A stretch of DNA of 64,000 nucleotides from Rickettsia typhi (GTDB lineage: Bacteria > Pseudomonadota > Alphaproteobacteria > Rickettsiales > Deianiraeaceae). The stretch spans positions 1 through 64,000 of the forward strand of contig CAMDBF010000002.1 in NCBI GenBank assembly GCA_945889175.1. The letters are read 5' to 3'. The position numbers were made by a program, and so were the translations under genes. This document shows positions 1-9,600 of this stretch, one piece after another. Positions within the stretch are counted from its first letter, which is position 1, and each line of letters starts with the position of its first letter. The notes under the pieces are model-generated. The model saw only the letters and a program-made list of their open reading frames with translations. It had not been told where the DNA came from and did no database searches.

Positions 1-59
1 TAAGGCTCGCACGCCACCCCCCCATGCTTGCCAAAGGCAAGCTGGCGTGGCGAGCCTAA
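1..59. repeat. GC-rich nested palindrome (outer aggctcg..acgcca/tggcgt..cgagcct, inner gcttgcc-aaa-ggcaagc)
   Basis: Direct reading; strong dyad symmetry in an AT-rich background. Confidence 0.6.
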
Positions 60-307
60 AGAAGGAAGGACAGTAGTGGATAATTTATTTACTTGCATTA
101 TAAGTATGGCTTTTTGGTAGATGTTGATTTGGGTTATGGAAGAGGTCTATTGTTAAAAAACTTAATGATGATAGAATTACGGCTTGACCTAATGCAGTAA
201 AATCAAAAAATTTATAAAAATTTATATTGAGATTCATTATAAAGCTACAGAATATTACAAAACAAGGTTCATATTTGAAATTTGTTTTGTAATTATATCT
301 ATCAGTT

Positions 308-1327
308 CTATTCCTTTAGTTTTTTGTATTCAAGTAAAATATCGTCTTTAATTTGATGAGTAGAGAGTAGATTAAATTTTCTTGCAACAATAAGACTATC
401 TATATTTACATCGCCAATACTACTAAGTCCTTTGCCACCTATAAATAAAGGAGACTTAATGATAATAACCCTATCAACAAAGTTACTTTTAATAAAACTA
501 GTCCACACTGCAGATCCACCCTCGATAAGTAGACTATTTACACCCTTTAGATATATTTGCCTTAGGGCTGTTGTTATATCACCTTTTATCAATGTAAAGC
601 CATTCTTAACCTCTTGCAACGAAGAACTTAAAACAAACTTTGTGGGTGAAAAAGCGGCTAAACCATTAACTCTGCAGTCAAGCTTTGGCTCGTCTTTAAG
701 ATAGGTGCCAGAGCCTATTAAAATTCCATCGTAAAACGAGCGTGAAAAATTTGTATAAAGTCTAGTTTCCTCGTGGCTAATCCATTTACTCTCACCGCTT
801 GCAGTTGCAATTTTACCATCAAGAGAGCTTGCAATCTTAAGTGTAACGAATGGTCTTTGGTTTTGCCTTGCAAAAAAATACTCTTTATAAAGCAAATTTG
901 TCGTACATTCTTGCATTATGCCATTTTCGATTAAAATATTTGCACTTTTTATAGCTGCAATGCCACGCCCCATCATTCTTTCGTCTTTATCGAAAGAAGA
1001 AACAAAAATCTTATCAAAAAAACCACTCTCAATAATAGCCTTGGTGCAAGGGGGAGTCTGTCCGTAGTGAACACAAGGTTCTAAGGTTACAAAAAGCTTT
1101 AATTTACCCAAGGGTTTAATGTTCTTTTTTTTTAAAGCTTCAATTAAATTTTGCTCAGCATGAGGCCTTCCATTTGGAGATGTTGTTGCAATTTCGATAA
1201 TCTGCCAATGTGCATCAGTAGCTATAGCACAAACCATAGGGTTTGGGCCAGACATACCCATTTTAGACTTCGCACATCGTATTGCGTTTAGCATAATGGC
1301 ATTAATCTTTGCAGAATCATTAAGCAT
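308..1327 (-). CDS. ribD: Bifunctional diaminohydroxyphosphoribosylaminopyrimidine deaminase / 5-amino-6-(5-phosphoribosylamino)uracil reductase
   Basis: HAEQNLIEAL and PCxHxGxTPPC deaminase zinc motifs; C-terminal reductase domain (TLKIASSLDGKIATASGESKWIS). Confidence 0.93.
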   Translation of the reverse strand: MLNDSAKINAIMLNAIRCAKSKMGMSGPNPMVCAIATDAHWQIIEIATTSPNGRPHAEQNLIEALKKKNIKPLGKLKLFVTLEPCVHYGQTPPCTKAIIESGFFDKIFVSSFDKDERMMGRGIAAIKSANILIENGIMQECTTNLLYKEYFFARQNQRPFVTLKIASSLDGKIATASGESKWISHEETRLYTNFSRSFYDGILIGSGTYLKDEPKLDCRVNGLAAFSPTKFVLSSSLQEVKNGFTLIKGDITTALRQIYLKGVNSLLIEGGSAVWTSFIKSNFVDRVIIIKSPLFIGGKGLSSIGDVNIDSLIVARKFNLLSTHQIKDDILLEYKKLKE

Positions 1328-1339
1328 ATAATCTTGGGG

Positions 1340-2353
1340 CTATTTGTATAGACAGAATTTTAAAAACAGATTGGTAATTAATTCTTTTGCAAATTTTCCG
1401 TGTTGTCTAGAAGAAATTTCCACCTCTTGGAGCTCTTTTAAAAATACATCAATTTTTTTGAGTGTCCAGTAGTTAAGCTGCTGTTTTAACATTGGCATTT
1501 TAATGAACAAAAACTTATTTTTTTGACACTCTTTTTTCAACTCATCCTCTGCACTTACTTCATTGTTTCTTGCAGAGAGTAATAAGTTTTTTAAAAACAA
1601 GGCATCTCTTTTTACAAAAGGCAAAAGGGATGCGAAGGATTCGTTTGTGGCCTCAAGTCGTGAAAGTATTTTTATTGTCTCTTCTGGCTTCATGATAAGC
1701 AAATAATCACTTTGTGCAAAAACATTTTGCTCAACGCCGTCACTAATCAATTGCCTTGCATCCTCTAGTTCGATTGATTTTTCATCTATTTTGTAAGTCA
1801 TTAGCTTGTCAATTTCCATTATCATGTTCATTCTGTTACCCTTGCATGAGGCCGATATAAAAGACAAGGCTTCGCCGCTACATGTATAGCCATTATGTTT
1901 GAATTGATTTAATGCAATAGTTTGTAAGTCCTGCTCGGTATCCGCGTAGCAAGTGATAATTGCAATATTGGGAGAGTCTTCGAGTTTTTTAGCCTTAGAT
2001 TTTAAGCCCTCGTTAAAACAAAAAATTCCAAGACAAGCATCTTCAGCTTTGCCATTAAAATTATTAATGGAGTCAAAGTCTCCAGCTTTTAAATTAAAAA
2101 AATATACAAGTTTTTTGCTCGCAAACATCGACTGAGTGGAAAGTTCTACATCAATGACTCTTGAATCTCCAAGTTCATCCATGTTAAATCTTAAAACCTC
2201 AATGTCTGGATGAATACTTTTACAGAAGCCTTCAAAACTGCTAGCTATTGATTTGATCTTACCCCCTTCTTCGCCGTCTAAAACCAAAATGTTAATTTGA
2301 CCAGACTGAACAAGCTTAAAGATGTTTTGAGTTTGATTGTGAAAAAACTTCAT
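1340..2353 (-). CDS. holA: DNA polymerase III subunit delta
   Basis: HolA-like length and layout; LLLSARN, KELITNLFLKFCL C-terminus. Confidence 0.7.
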   Translation of the reverse strand: MKFFHNQTQNIFKLVQSGQINILVLDGEEGGKIKSIASSFEGFCKSIHPDIEVLRFNMDELGDSRVIDVELSTQSMFASKKLVYFFNLKAGDFDSINNFNGKAEDACLGIFCFNEGLKSKAKKLEDSPNIAIITCYADTEQDLQTIALNQFKHNGYTCSGEALSFISASCKGNRMNMIMEIDKLMTYKIDEKSIELEDARQLISDGVEQNVFAQSDYLLIMKPEETIKILSRLEATNESFASLLPFVKRDALFLKNLLLSARNNEVSAEDELKKECQKNKFLFIKMPMLKQQLNYWTLKKIDVFLKELQEVEISSRQHGKFAKELITNLFLKFCLYK

Positions 2354-2360
2354 AGCTTAC

Positions 2361-3449
2361 CTATAAACTATGTTTACTTTGGTAATATTCGCTTGCAAAA
2401 TAAGCCTTTGCAAAAAATTTGATAAGAGTTGCCGTGATAACAGTTAGTGGCATGGCAAAAAATACTCCTAAAAACCCAAATAGCACACCAAAAACTAACA
2501 TGCCAAAAATAATCCATAATGGGTGAACACCTATTTTGCTACTCATAATTCTTGGGGTTAAAAATGATGCGTCAGTTAATTGAACGCTTAAAAAGATTGC
2601 AAGGGTTAAAACAACCATCATAAGGTCTTTAAATTGAAAAGCGGCAATTAAACATCCTATAACAAGCCAAATAAAAAAACCTATATAGGGTATAATTGCA
2701 AATATTCCCGTGCAAAATCCTATCAAAAACCAATAATCAAGTCCTAAAGCTAATAGTCCAGCCGTGTATAAAGAGCTTAAAATCAGTATTAAATAAAACT
2801 GTCCTTTTAAGTAAGAAGTAATACCTGTTTTAATATTGCTTTGAATATCACTAAAATCATCTTTATAGCGATTTGGTATTAGTTTAGAAAAGGCAATGGT
2901 AACCTTACTAAAGTCCTTAAGTAAGTAAAAGCAAAGAATTGGCGTCAATAAAGCCATCGAAACAATGGTTGCTATTTTTTTGCCAGAGCTTATAACCCAG
3001 TTGACGATTTGATTGCTAAAGTTTTGGGAGTAGGTGTTAAATTTATCCATTATAGACTGATTAACGCCATCAATTTGCACTTCCCTTCCAAGGACATCAG
3101 AAAGCCTTTGGTTAAGAATTGGTATAAATTGATTATCAAATTGCTCTATGTAATGAGGAGTTTTTAATACCAAGGATTTAAACTGGGAGTATAAAATTGG
3201 AGTTAGCAAAGTTGCCATTAATAAAAAGGATCCAAAGAAGCCAAGAACAATGATAAGACTTGAGATGTGGCGGGGAATTCCTTTTTTGTCGAACTTTACC
3301 ACTATGCCGTCGAAGCAATAGGCAAATACAAATGACAGAAAGAATGGCATTAATATGCCTTTGACTTTAAAAAATACAATCAGTGTTATTACAATTGCGG
3401 CGGTAAAAACAAAAATTGTTCTAAGCCAAGGCAATAGAGTTTTGTTCAT
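2361..3449 (-). CDS. AI-2E family transporter / PerM-like permease
   Basis: Multiple TM segments; GLDYWFLIGFCTGIFAIIPYIGFFI and PRIMSSKIGVHPLWIIFGMLVFGVLFGFLGVFFAMP motifs. Confidence 0.9.
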   Translation of the reverse strand: MNKTLLPWLRTIFVFTAAIVITLIVFFKVKGILMPFFLSFVFAYCFDGIVVKFDKKGIPRHISSLIIVLGFFGSFLLMATLLTPILYSQFKSLVLKTPHYIEQFDNQFIPILNQRLSDVLGREVQIDGVNQSIMDKFNTYSQNFSNQIVNWVISSGKKIATIVSMALLTPILCFYLLKDFSKVTIAFSKLIPNRYKDDFSDIQSNIKTGITSYLKGQFYLILILSSLYTAGLLALGLDYWFLIGFCTGIFAIIPYIGFFIWLVIGCLIAAFQFKDLMMVVLTLAIFLSVQLTDASFLTPRIMSSKIGVHPLWIIFGMLVFGVLFGFLGVFFAMPLTVITATLIKFFAKAYFASEYYQSKHSL

Positions 3450-3474
3450 ACCTTGCCCAATTTAATAATTTTTA

Positions 3475-3759
3475 TTAAGCAGATGCTTTTTGGCCATCAA
3501 AAGCAGATTTGATTCTTGCGTAAAGCCTGCTTATTCTACGAGATATTGTGTTGATGTGAAACAATCCTTTGGAGACTGCCTTCATTCCTGTTTTTTCAAA
3601 CAACTTAAGGGCTTGCATAGCTTCGTCCTTACTGCCTTTGGTAATTTGAAGTTCAACTTTTTTAGCGGTTGTTCTAACCTCTGTAATTTTGGATTTGTTT
3701 GCAAGTCTGCGTTTTTCGTTTTGTCTTGCTGCTTTAATAGCAGATGATGTGTTAGCCAT
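3475..3759 (-). CDS. rpsT: 30S ribosomal protein S20 (start trimmed to MANTSSAIKAARQ)
   Basis: MANTSSAIKAARQNEKRRLANKS; GLFHINTISRRISRLYARI. Confidence 0.93.
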   Translation of the reverse strand: MANTSSAIKAARQNEKRRLANKSKITEVRTTAKKVELQITKGSKDEAMQALKLFEKTGMKAVSKGLFHINTISRRISRLYARIKSAFDGQKASA

Positions 3760-3939
3760 AATACTAAGTAAATACATTAATAAATGATAGCATTGTAAAA
3801 ACACAATGCAGATAAAAAAACTTTAAACCAATTAATGACATTTGTAAAGAAAATAAAAATAAAAAATTAGATAGCCTAGCTAAATAAATATTGACTTTTG
3901 CAATTGTGGATAAATTTTAGAAAATTTATAAATGCACAC

Positions 3940-4911
3940 CTAATAGCCAACTGAGCTTGAGATTATTTGCGAAATGCTAGATGAAATTTGTTGAGCGGCC
4001 TGCTGTTGATTGCCAAGAACCTTAGTTGCTAAAACAAAAAGACTTGTATGGTAATTGATGTAATTTACTTGGTTAGAAAACTCCGACCTTCTTACGCTAC
4101 TATCGTCTTGAGTGAAAGATCTTTTGTCGGTTTCAAAGATAGGCTCTAAAGATTTTTCACTTATTTGCATATCCGAGATTAACAAATAGCTACGGGGTTC
4201 AGTTAATTTTGATGCCATTTCAAAAATAAATCCACCAGCTATTGTGCCGTAAATGATTGCTTGAGGCGTACCTATTGCATAGCCGATGAGGTTTCCCGCT
4301 ATTAATCCGCTTATATCAAAGTCCTTATAAGCATTTATAATACTTGATACCAAGTTTTGCGAACCATTGTTTTTGATATGAATACTATCAGTCATATTCT
4401 CTCTTGTTGTTATTGATATTTTAGCATCACCCTCGGAATATCTAGCATAATTTGCAACATCGTACATTATTTGATTTTTTTTGTGTAAGGCTAAGATTTG
4501 CTTATCTAGTAAAAATGTTGAAAGTTCAGTCGTCCAATAATCTTTTATTAAAGTGAAGTTTTTGCCATCGATGCGATTAAAATTTTTAAAATTTACAATA
4601 ATTTTAAACTCTGCCTCTTCGGGATTATTTGTAATTTCAAAGCCCTTGGCAATTAATAGCCGTCTTGTTTGGTCAAAAGTTAAGTCAAAAGATGTTTGTC
4701 CCGTTGTGTTGTTTTGCACGAAATAGAGTTTTTTGTTTGGGTGGTGAAGTTTTGTAAAGATGCTTGAGGTATATTGCGAATTAACATTCCACTTGCCATA
4801 ATTTACAACATTGACCACGCTTTTGCAAGATGTTAATGTTAGCGGGACTAAGAGAAATATTATGATTTTGATGCAAGCCATTATCATTTTTAATTTATAA
4901 AGTTCTACCAT
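3940..4911 (-). CDS. TraT-like outer-membrane lipoprotein
   Basis: Signal peptide with lipobox (LTLTSCKS); glycine-rich membrane segment ISGLIAGNLIGYAIGTPQAIIYGTIAGGF; YLLISDMQISEKS resembles TraT YTMITDVQIAER. Confidence 0.65.
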   Translation of the reverse strand: MVELYKLKMIMACIKIIIFLLVPLTLTSCKSVVNVVNYGKWNVNSQYTSSIFTKLHHPNKKLYFVQNNTTGQTSFDLTFDQTRRLLIAKGFEITNNPEEAEFKIIVNFKNFNRIDGKNFTLIKDYWTTELSTFLLDKQILALHKKNQIMYDVANYARYSEGDAKISITTRENMTDSIHIKNNGSQNLVSSIINAYKDFDISGLIAGNLIGYAIGTPQAIIYGTIAGGFIFEMASKLTEPRSYLLISDMQISEKSLEPIFETDKRSFTQDDSSVRRSEFSNQVNYINYHTSLFVLATKVLGNQQQAAQQISSSISQIISSSVGY

Positions 4912-5992
4912 GGCATTGCTTTTGGTTTTCTATCTCTAAAATGGTACTAACATTAAAAATAGGATGGGCAAGTTTTTTTTCAATCAAAAGATTGCAGCCT
5001 TTTGCAGATAAGTCGTTTGGATTACCAGGTATGGCAAATAGCATTCTGCCCCCGCCTTGTTTAAGAACATTGTAAGCAGTATTCATGCTGCCAGAGCCAG
5101 TGCCAATCATTAGATTAAAATTGTTTTCTTCCTTATGTTTATCAGTCTTGCTGTTGCTTGATTGATTTACCGTATCGCAGTCAAGCGGTTCCTCAGTCGA
5201 TCCTAAATTGATTTGAGAGACTATGGTGTAGTGAGACATGCCGGCTATGATTTTGTTTCTTTCGGGAAAGTTTGTGAAGTTTTTTTTCGCCCTAGCTTGT
5301 TTTGAAGCTGATTTTACACCGATCCATCTTGAGCAATTATGACCCATTGGGTACTCGCTTACAAACAATCCGCCCTTGTCCAAAACTTGTTGATAGAGTT
5401 TTGTATTTGTTTTTGGATAGATGACATCAAGCCCCGTTGCTATTACCTGTATGCAGCCGTAGTCTATTGAGCCTATGCAGGCTGCGGTGTCAACCCCTGT
5501 AGCAAAGCCAGAGACTATGCAAACCCCCCTACTTGCAAGCTCCTTTGCAAAATGCTTTGTAGAATTTATTGAAGCAAGCGAGGCATTGCGTGAGCCTACA
5601 ATTGCAACCTTGGTTTTACTAAGTAGGTCGGTATTGCCTTTAACGCAGATTAGCACTGGAGCAGAGGGAAGTTGTTTTAACAATTCAGGATACCTTGCAT
5701 CGTTAAGGGTAATAATTTGTGCCCCAAAGTTGTTGATTTTTTGTATTTCGTTAATTGCATCCTCCTCGCTAACAATCTCACCCATTAAAGCAAGATCCTC
5801 GACAATTTGGTTAAATGTAGACTCTATAGAATAATTATTTTTAATCCAAGCTTTTTTAAAACTGTTGTTTGTAAGTAAAGATGTTGTTTTTGTTGTTAGC
5901 CAAAGCCTTACCCATTTGATCAAGTCGCTATCGATGATTGCAGATTTGCGAGAATTGGCGTTAAAGCTGGCAAGGTTTGCAGAATCAAACAT
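4895..5992 (-). CDS. dprA: DNA processing protein DprA (divergent, with internal insertions)
   Basis: VAIVGSRNAS, GVCIVSGFATGVDTAA, FPERNKIIAGMSH, LFAIPGNPNDLSAKGCNLLIEK. Confidence 0.88.
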   Translation of the reverse strand: MFDSANLASFNANSRKSAIIDSDLIKWVRLWLTTKTTSLLTNNSFKKAWIKNNYSIESTFNQIVEDLALMGEIVSEEDAINEIQKINNFGAQIITLNDARYPELLKQLPSAPVLICVKGNTDLLSKTKVAIVGSRNASLASINSTKHFAKELASRGVCIVSGFATGVDTAACIGSIDYGCIQVIATGLDVIYPKTNTKLYQQVLDKGGLFVSEYPMGHNCSRWIGVKSASKQARAKKNFTNFPERNKIIAGMSHYTIVSQINLGSTEEPLDCDTVNQSSNSKTDKHKEENNFNLMIGTGSGSMNTAYNVLKQGGGRMLFAIPGNPNDLSAKGCNLLIEKKLAHPIFNVSTILEIENQKQCHGRTL

Positions 5993-6289
5993 CTTAATAC
6001 AAATAAATTACAATAAACTACTACTATATATAATTATATTAGATATTATCATAGAAAACAAGAAAATTTTTGATAATTTTACATAGTATTTTGATTATTC
6101 TAACAATGATTAGAATAATACAACTATAAAAAGAATAATATAACAAAATGTATTAATAATGATGTAACATTCCTGTTGTTAAGTTAAATTAACAATTAAA
6201 TTGTTATTTTTATTACTTTATGTCAAGAATATTTTTCAAAAATAAATTAATTGGCAAAGCTACAGCCCTTCTATAAATCTATATTGTTA

Positions 6290-6440
6290 AACAGACCCCC
6301 CCCTTTAATTCTATTAATCTTAAAAACCATAGCAAAACATAAAGTTATCTTACTAAACTTAACACACACGCCCGCTGCCTTTAGGCAGCTGGGGGCGGGG
6401 GCGTGTGTGTTTAATTGGAATGTCGCTACAGTTTTTTAAC
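6290..6440. repeat. Dispersed palindrome-containing repeat, copy 1 (core hairpin ~6355-6414)
   Basis: acttaacacacacgcccgctgcctttaggcagctgggggcgggggcgtgtgtgttta; related inverted copy with similar flanks at ~59515-59660. Confidence 0.7.
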
Positions 6441-6515
6441 CAAAAATTAAATTAATGAAATAGACATTTTATTTTTTTAAAATCAAGAAGATAGAAAGAG
6501 GTCTAGTATAAAACA

Positions 6516-6556
6516 TTCTCCCCTTTGGGTCGATGCGACAAAGTCGCAGGGGGTGG
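6516..6556. repeat. Partial PPLKGEG-type palindromic repeat (inverted relative to 8046 copy)
   Basis: ctcccctttgggtcgatgcgacaaagtcgcagggggtgg; shares tgcgactttgtcgcat core with 8046/8556 copies. Confidence 0.6.
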
Positions 6557-6640
6557 CTTACGAGGTCTTGTTTTGCAAGGAGTTTTGTTTTAAGAAAAAG
6601 AAGGTATTATCATGTAGCTAATATCGTTGTGTAGTTAGGG

Positions 6641-9600
6641 TTAAGTAATGGATCTGTTAATATCAATTTTGGAAGTTGTAGCTATTGTAAAACCTAAAGC
6701 CTTAATGATATTGGTAACATGCTTAATCTCTTCTTTGTTTAAGACTCTGTCCATGCGTGCTTTAAGATATTTATCAAGCACCTGATAGCCACCAATTTTA
6801 AACTCCCAGATGTCTGGGGAGACTTTTTCAAAATAAGTCTCTTTGTTGATATGTAATGTTTTATTGACATAGTTGTAGTCTGGTTTTTGCACTATGATAT
6901 TATCAAAATTTGGTGAATAACATTCGCCAATGTCAAGCTTAGGAATTTTACGCATTAGGTGTGCCTCAATAAGCTCCTGCCCTATTACTGCTAGGCGATA
7001 GAACTCCTCTGGGGTTACATTAAAATTAATCCGCGGAAAGTCAATTTTCAAAAGTTCCAAATACTTTGCACGGTAGCTTGGTGAGTGCATTTGTGCATAA
7101 ATAAAAGCTAAAACTTCCTCGGGGGAGGGGAGTTTGCTGTCGTATAAAATTTTAAAGTTGTAATTGATATCCTTGCAAATCTCTACATCCTCACGAACGG
7201 AGCCCGAATGAAATATTGAACTAACATCGTATTCTAAAGTCTGCCCCATAGCAACAACCTCCTCTGTGGGTATAAGGCTGTAACCGTAACCATGGTAGTC
7301 TTTTTGTAAAGAGTTTTGTAAAGAGGTGTTTTTTACATCCTCTTGCTTAGGGGCATTAAAAATGTTATGTAACTTTGCTACAAAATCGGGCTTAAAGTTT
7401 GGTATTTTTTGCTTTTGCTTACCTGCAATTTGCAGTTTTTCTTCTAGCTTTCTAGTCCTGTTTTTAAACTCAAGCCTGCTAAGGGGTTGTTCTAGATTCT
7501 CATTTTCTTTTTCAAGTCTTGTAAGCTCGTCTTTAATAATTTCCTCCTCGCTTTTGTAAAGGTAGAGTGCGGCGATATAGGATCCAAGGGTAGCTTCACA
7601 CATTTTACATTCTGATATGTAGTTTGTAACAAAACATGAATCAATCGTCATTAAGTTTGTCATCCTTGCAAAACATAGCCCAATGTTATCTAACAACATG
7701 TGTTGCATAACATCGTTTCTTGTTCTAAAAAGCAGCTTGCTATCGTAGTAAGTTTTACGAATATCAAATGGTCTATACATAATATTTTTCACATTGTCTT
7801 TATAATAATTTTCTACTTTGTTGCAAAAATTATCTTCAAATGTTATAAAATTTTTATCATCGCCAGTCATTAAGCCACTTGTATATTTTGCAAAAATATC
7901 CGTCAAACCCCAAAATTGACCGTATTCAAGCATTGCGGTTGCCTCTTGCATGGGGGCAAAAAACGAGAGGTCATCTTTAAATCTTTCCTTACCCCATTTG
8001 GTAGAGCGGAAAGCTTTGTTGAAATTGTGAATGTCAAGCCTTGCAAACCCCGCCTGCGACTTTGTCGCATCCTCCCCTAAGAGGGGAGGAGTAAATAACG
8101 GACTTGTCGCATCCTCCCCTAAGAGGGGAGGAATGCATAGCGGATACCCCTCCCCTTTTAGGGGAGGCTGGGTGGGGTTGTTTAATATAATATGTTGTAC
8201 TGAATTTTCATTAAGAGCGTTTTTAAGAACTTCAATACAATTATCTAAATTTTCATAAATATCGTTATTCCAAAATCTAATTACTCGAAATCCTTTTTCG
8301 CTCAAATCCTCATCACGCTTTTTGTCATTTAGATTTTCGTAGTGTTGCCCGCCATCAATTTCAATGATTAATCTTTTTTCAAAACATACAAAATCTACAA
8401 TATATTTATCAAACAAAGGAGATTGCCTTCTAAATTTAACTCCAAGCTGCTCTTTGTTTATACTATACCAAAACATTTTTTCATATTTTGTCATATTTTT
8501 TCTTAGCTCTTTTGCTAAATTGTTCATGTTTTTTGATGCTTTTAAGATGTTATTTAACCCCGCCTGCGACTTTGTCGCATCCTCCCCTAAGAGGGGAGGA
8601 GTGCATGATGGATACCCCTCCCCTTTTAGGGGAGGCTGGGTGGGGTTGTTACCAAGCCTCAACTCGTAAAGAAATTTAAACTTATTACTTCTTTTACCAT
8701 AAATATCAATGTGAAAAATGCCTTTGTCCTTAATGCTATCGTTTTTTACAAGTATTATAATACAAACCCCTTGCATTATGTCAAATACATTTTGGTCCAA
8801 AGAGCCATCGGGCGATGTCTCTTTTATTCTTGAGTTGCCGTGTAGGTCAATGATGTAGATTTTATCAAAATCCTTCATTATTTCATTCCTCATCTTGCGG
8901 TGAGTGAGCCCCTTTAAAAAAGAATTATTAACTATAACGCCAATAACGCCCCGCCCTGCATTGGCTATCTTTTTATGTGCAAAGGCTATAAATTTTATAT
9001 AGTCATCCTCAATGTTTCCTTTGGATTTCTCGTCTTTTGGTTTATAACTATCATGAAATACTTTTAAATCGTTTGTATCATGTAAAACATTTTGCGAGGA
9101 GACATTATAAGGCGGATTGCCAATAATTGCTATTATTTCCTTATTATCCTTGATTTTATTAGCTTCCCTGCCTTCCTCCGCAACCGCCTTGGCAAATAAG
9201 TTTGTTTGAATATCCTTTTTGTTTTCAAGAGTATTTGTTAGATAAACTCCGATTCTTTTATTATCTTTAGCCCCGATATCGTAGCCTTTGTCTTTTAAAA
9301 ATTGACTAAGCTTAAGATGGGATATTATGTAAGAGGAAATCATTATTTCAAAGCCATAAAAGTTTGCAAGCAAATGCTCTATTAAGTCGTTATGGGTGTT
9401 GGAGCCTTTTGAACTACCTTCCAAAACTTTTTTGTAGCTTTCAAACAAAAATGTTCCCGTTCCGCAGGCAAAGTCTAATAGTTTTATTTGATTGTTTTTA
9501 AGTCCGCCTTCCAAGTTAAAATCCTCTTGTAAAATATCCGAAACCTGATTAACAATAAACTGCACCACTGCAGGCGGGGTGTAATAAACCCCTCGGTTCA

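Larger units (their letters stand above)
8046..8650 (-). mobile_element. In-frame cassette: DUF559/Vsr-like endonuclease domain flanked by two same-orientation palindromic repeats
   Basis: Repeats encode NNPTQPPLKGEGYPxCxPPLLGEDATKSQAG on both sides; centre has LRKNMTKYEKMFWYSINKEQLGVKFRRQSPLFDKYIVDFVCFEKRLIIEIDGGQHYE..DEDLSEKGFRVIRFWNNDI (DUF559 signature). Confidence 0.8.

Noticed and set aside
8046-8650. Insert in the Type IIG gene as a classical intein
   Set aside because: No intein splicing motifs were seen (no Cys/Ser at the start, no terminal HN followed by C/S/T); the boundaries are repeat-encoded proline-rich segments.
8031-8669. Plus-strand ORFs at 8031-8258, 8364-8669 and 8488-8679
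   Set aside because: They are antisense translations of the palindromic repeats and DUF559 insert; palindromes keep several frames open. The minus strand has the domain signature.
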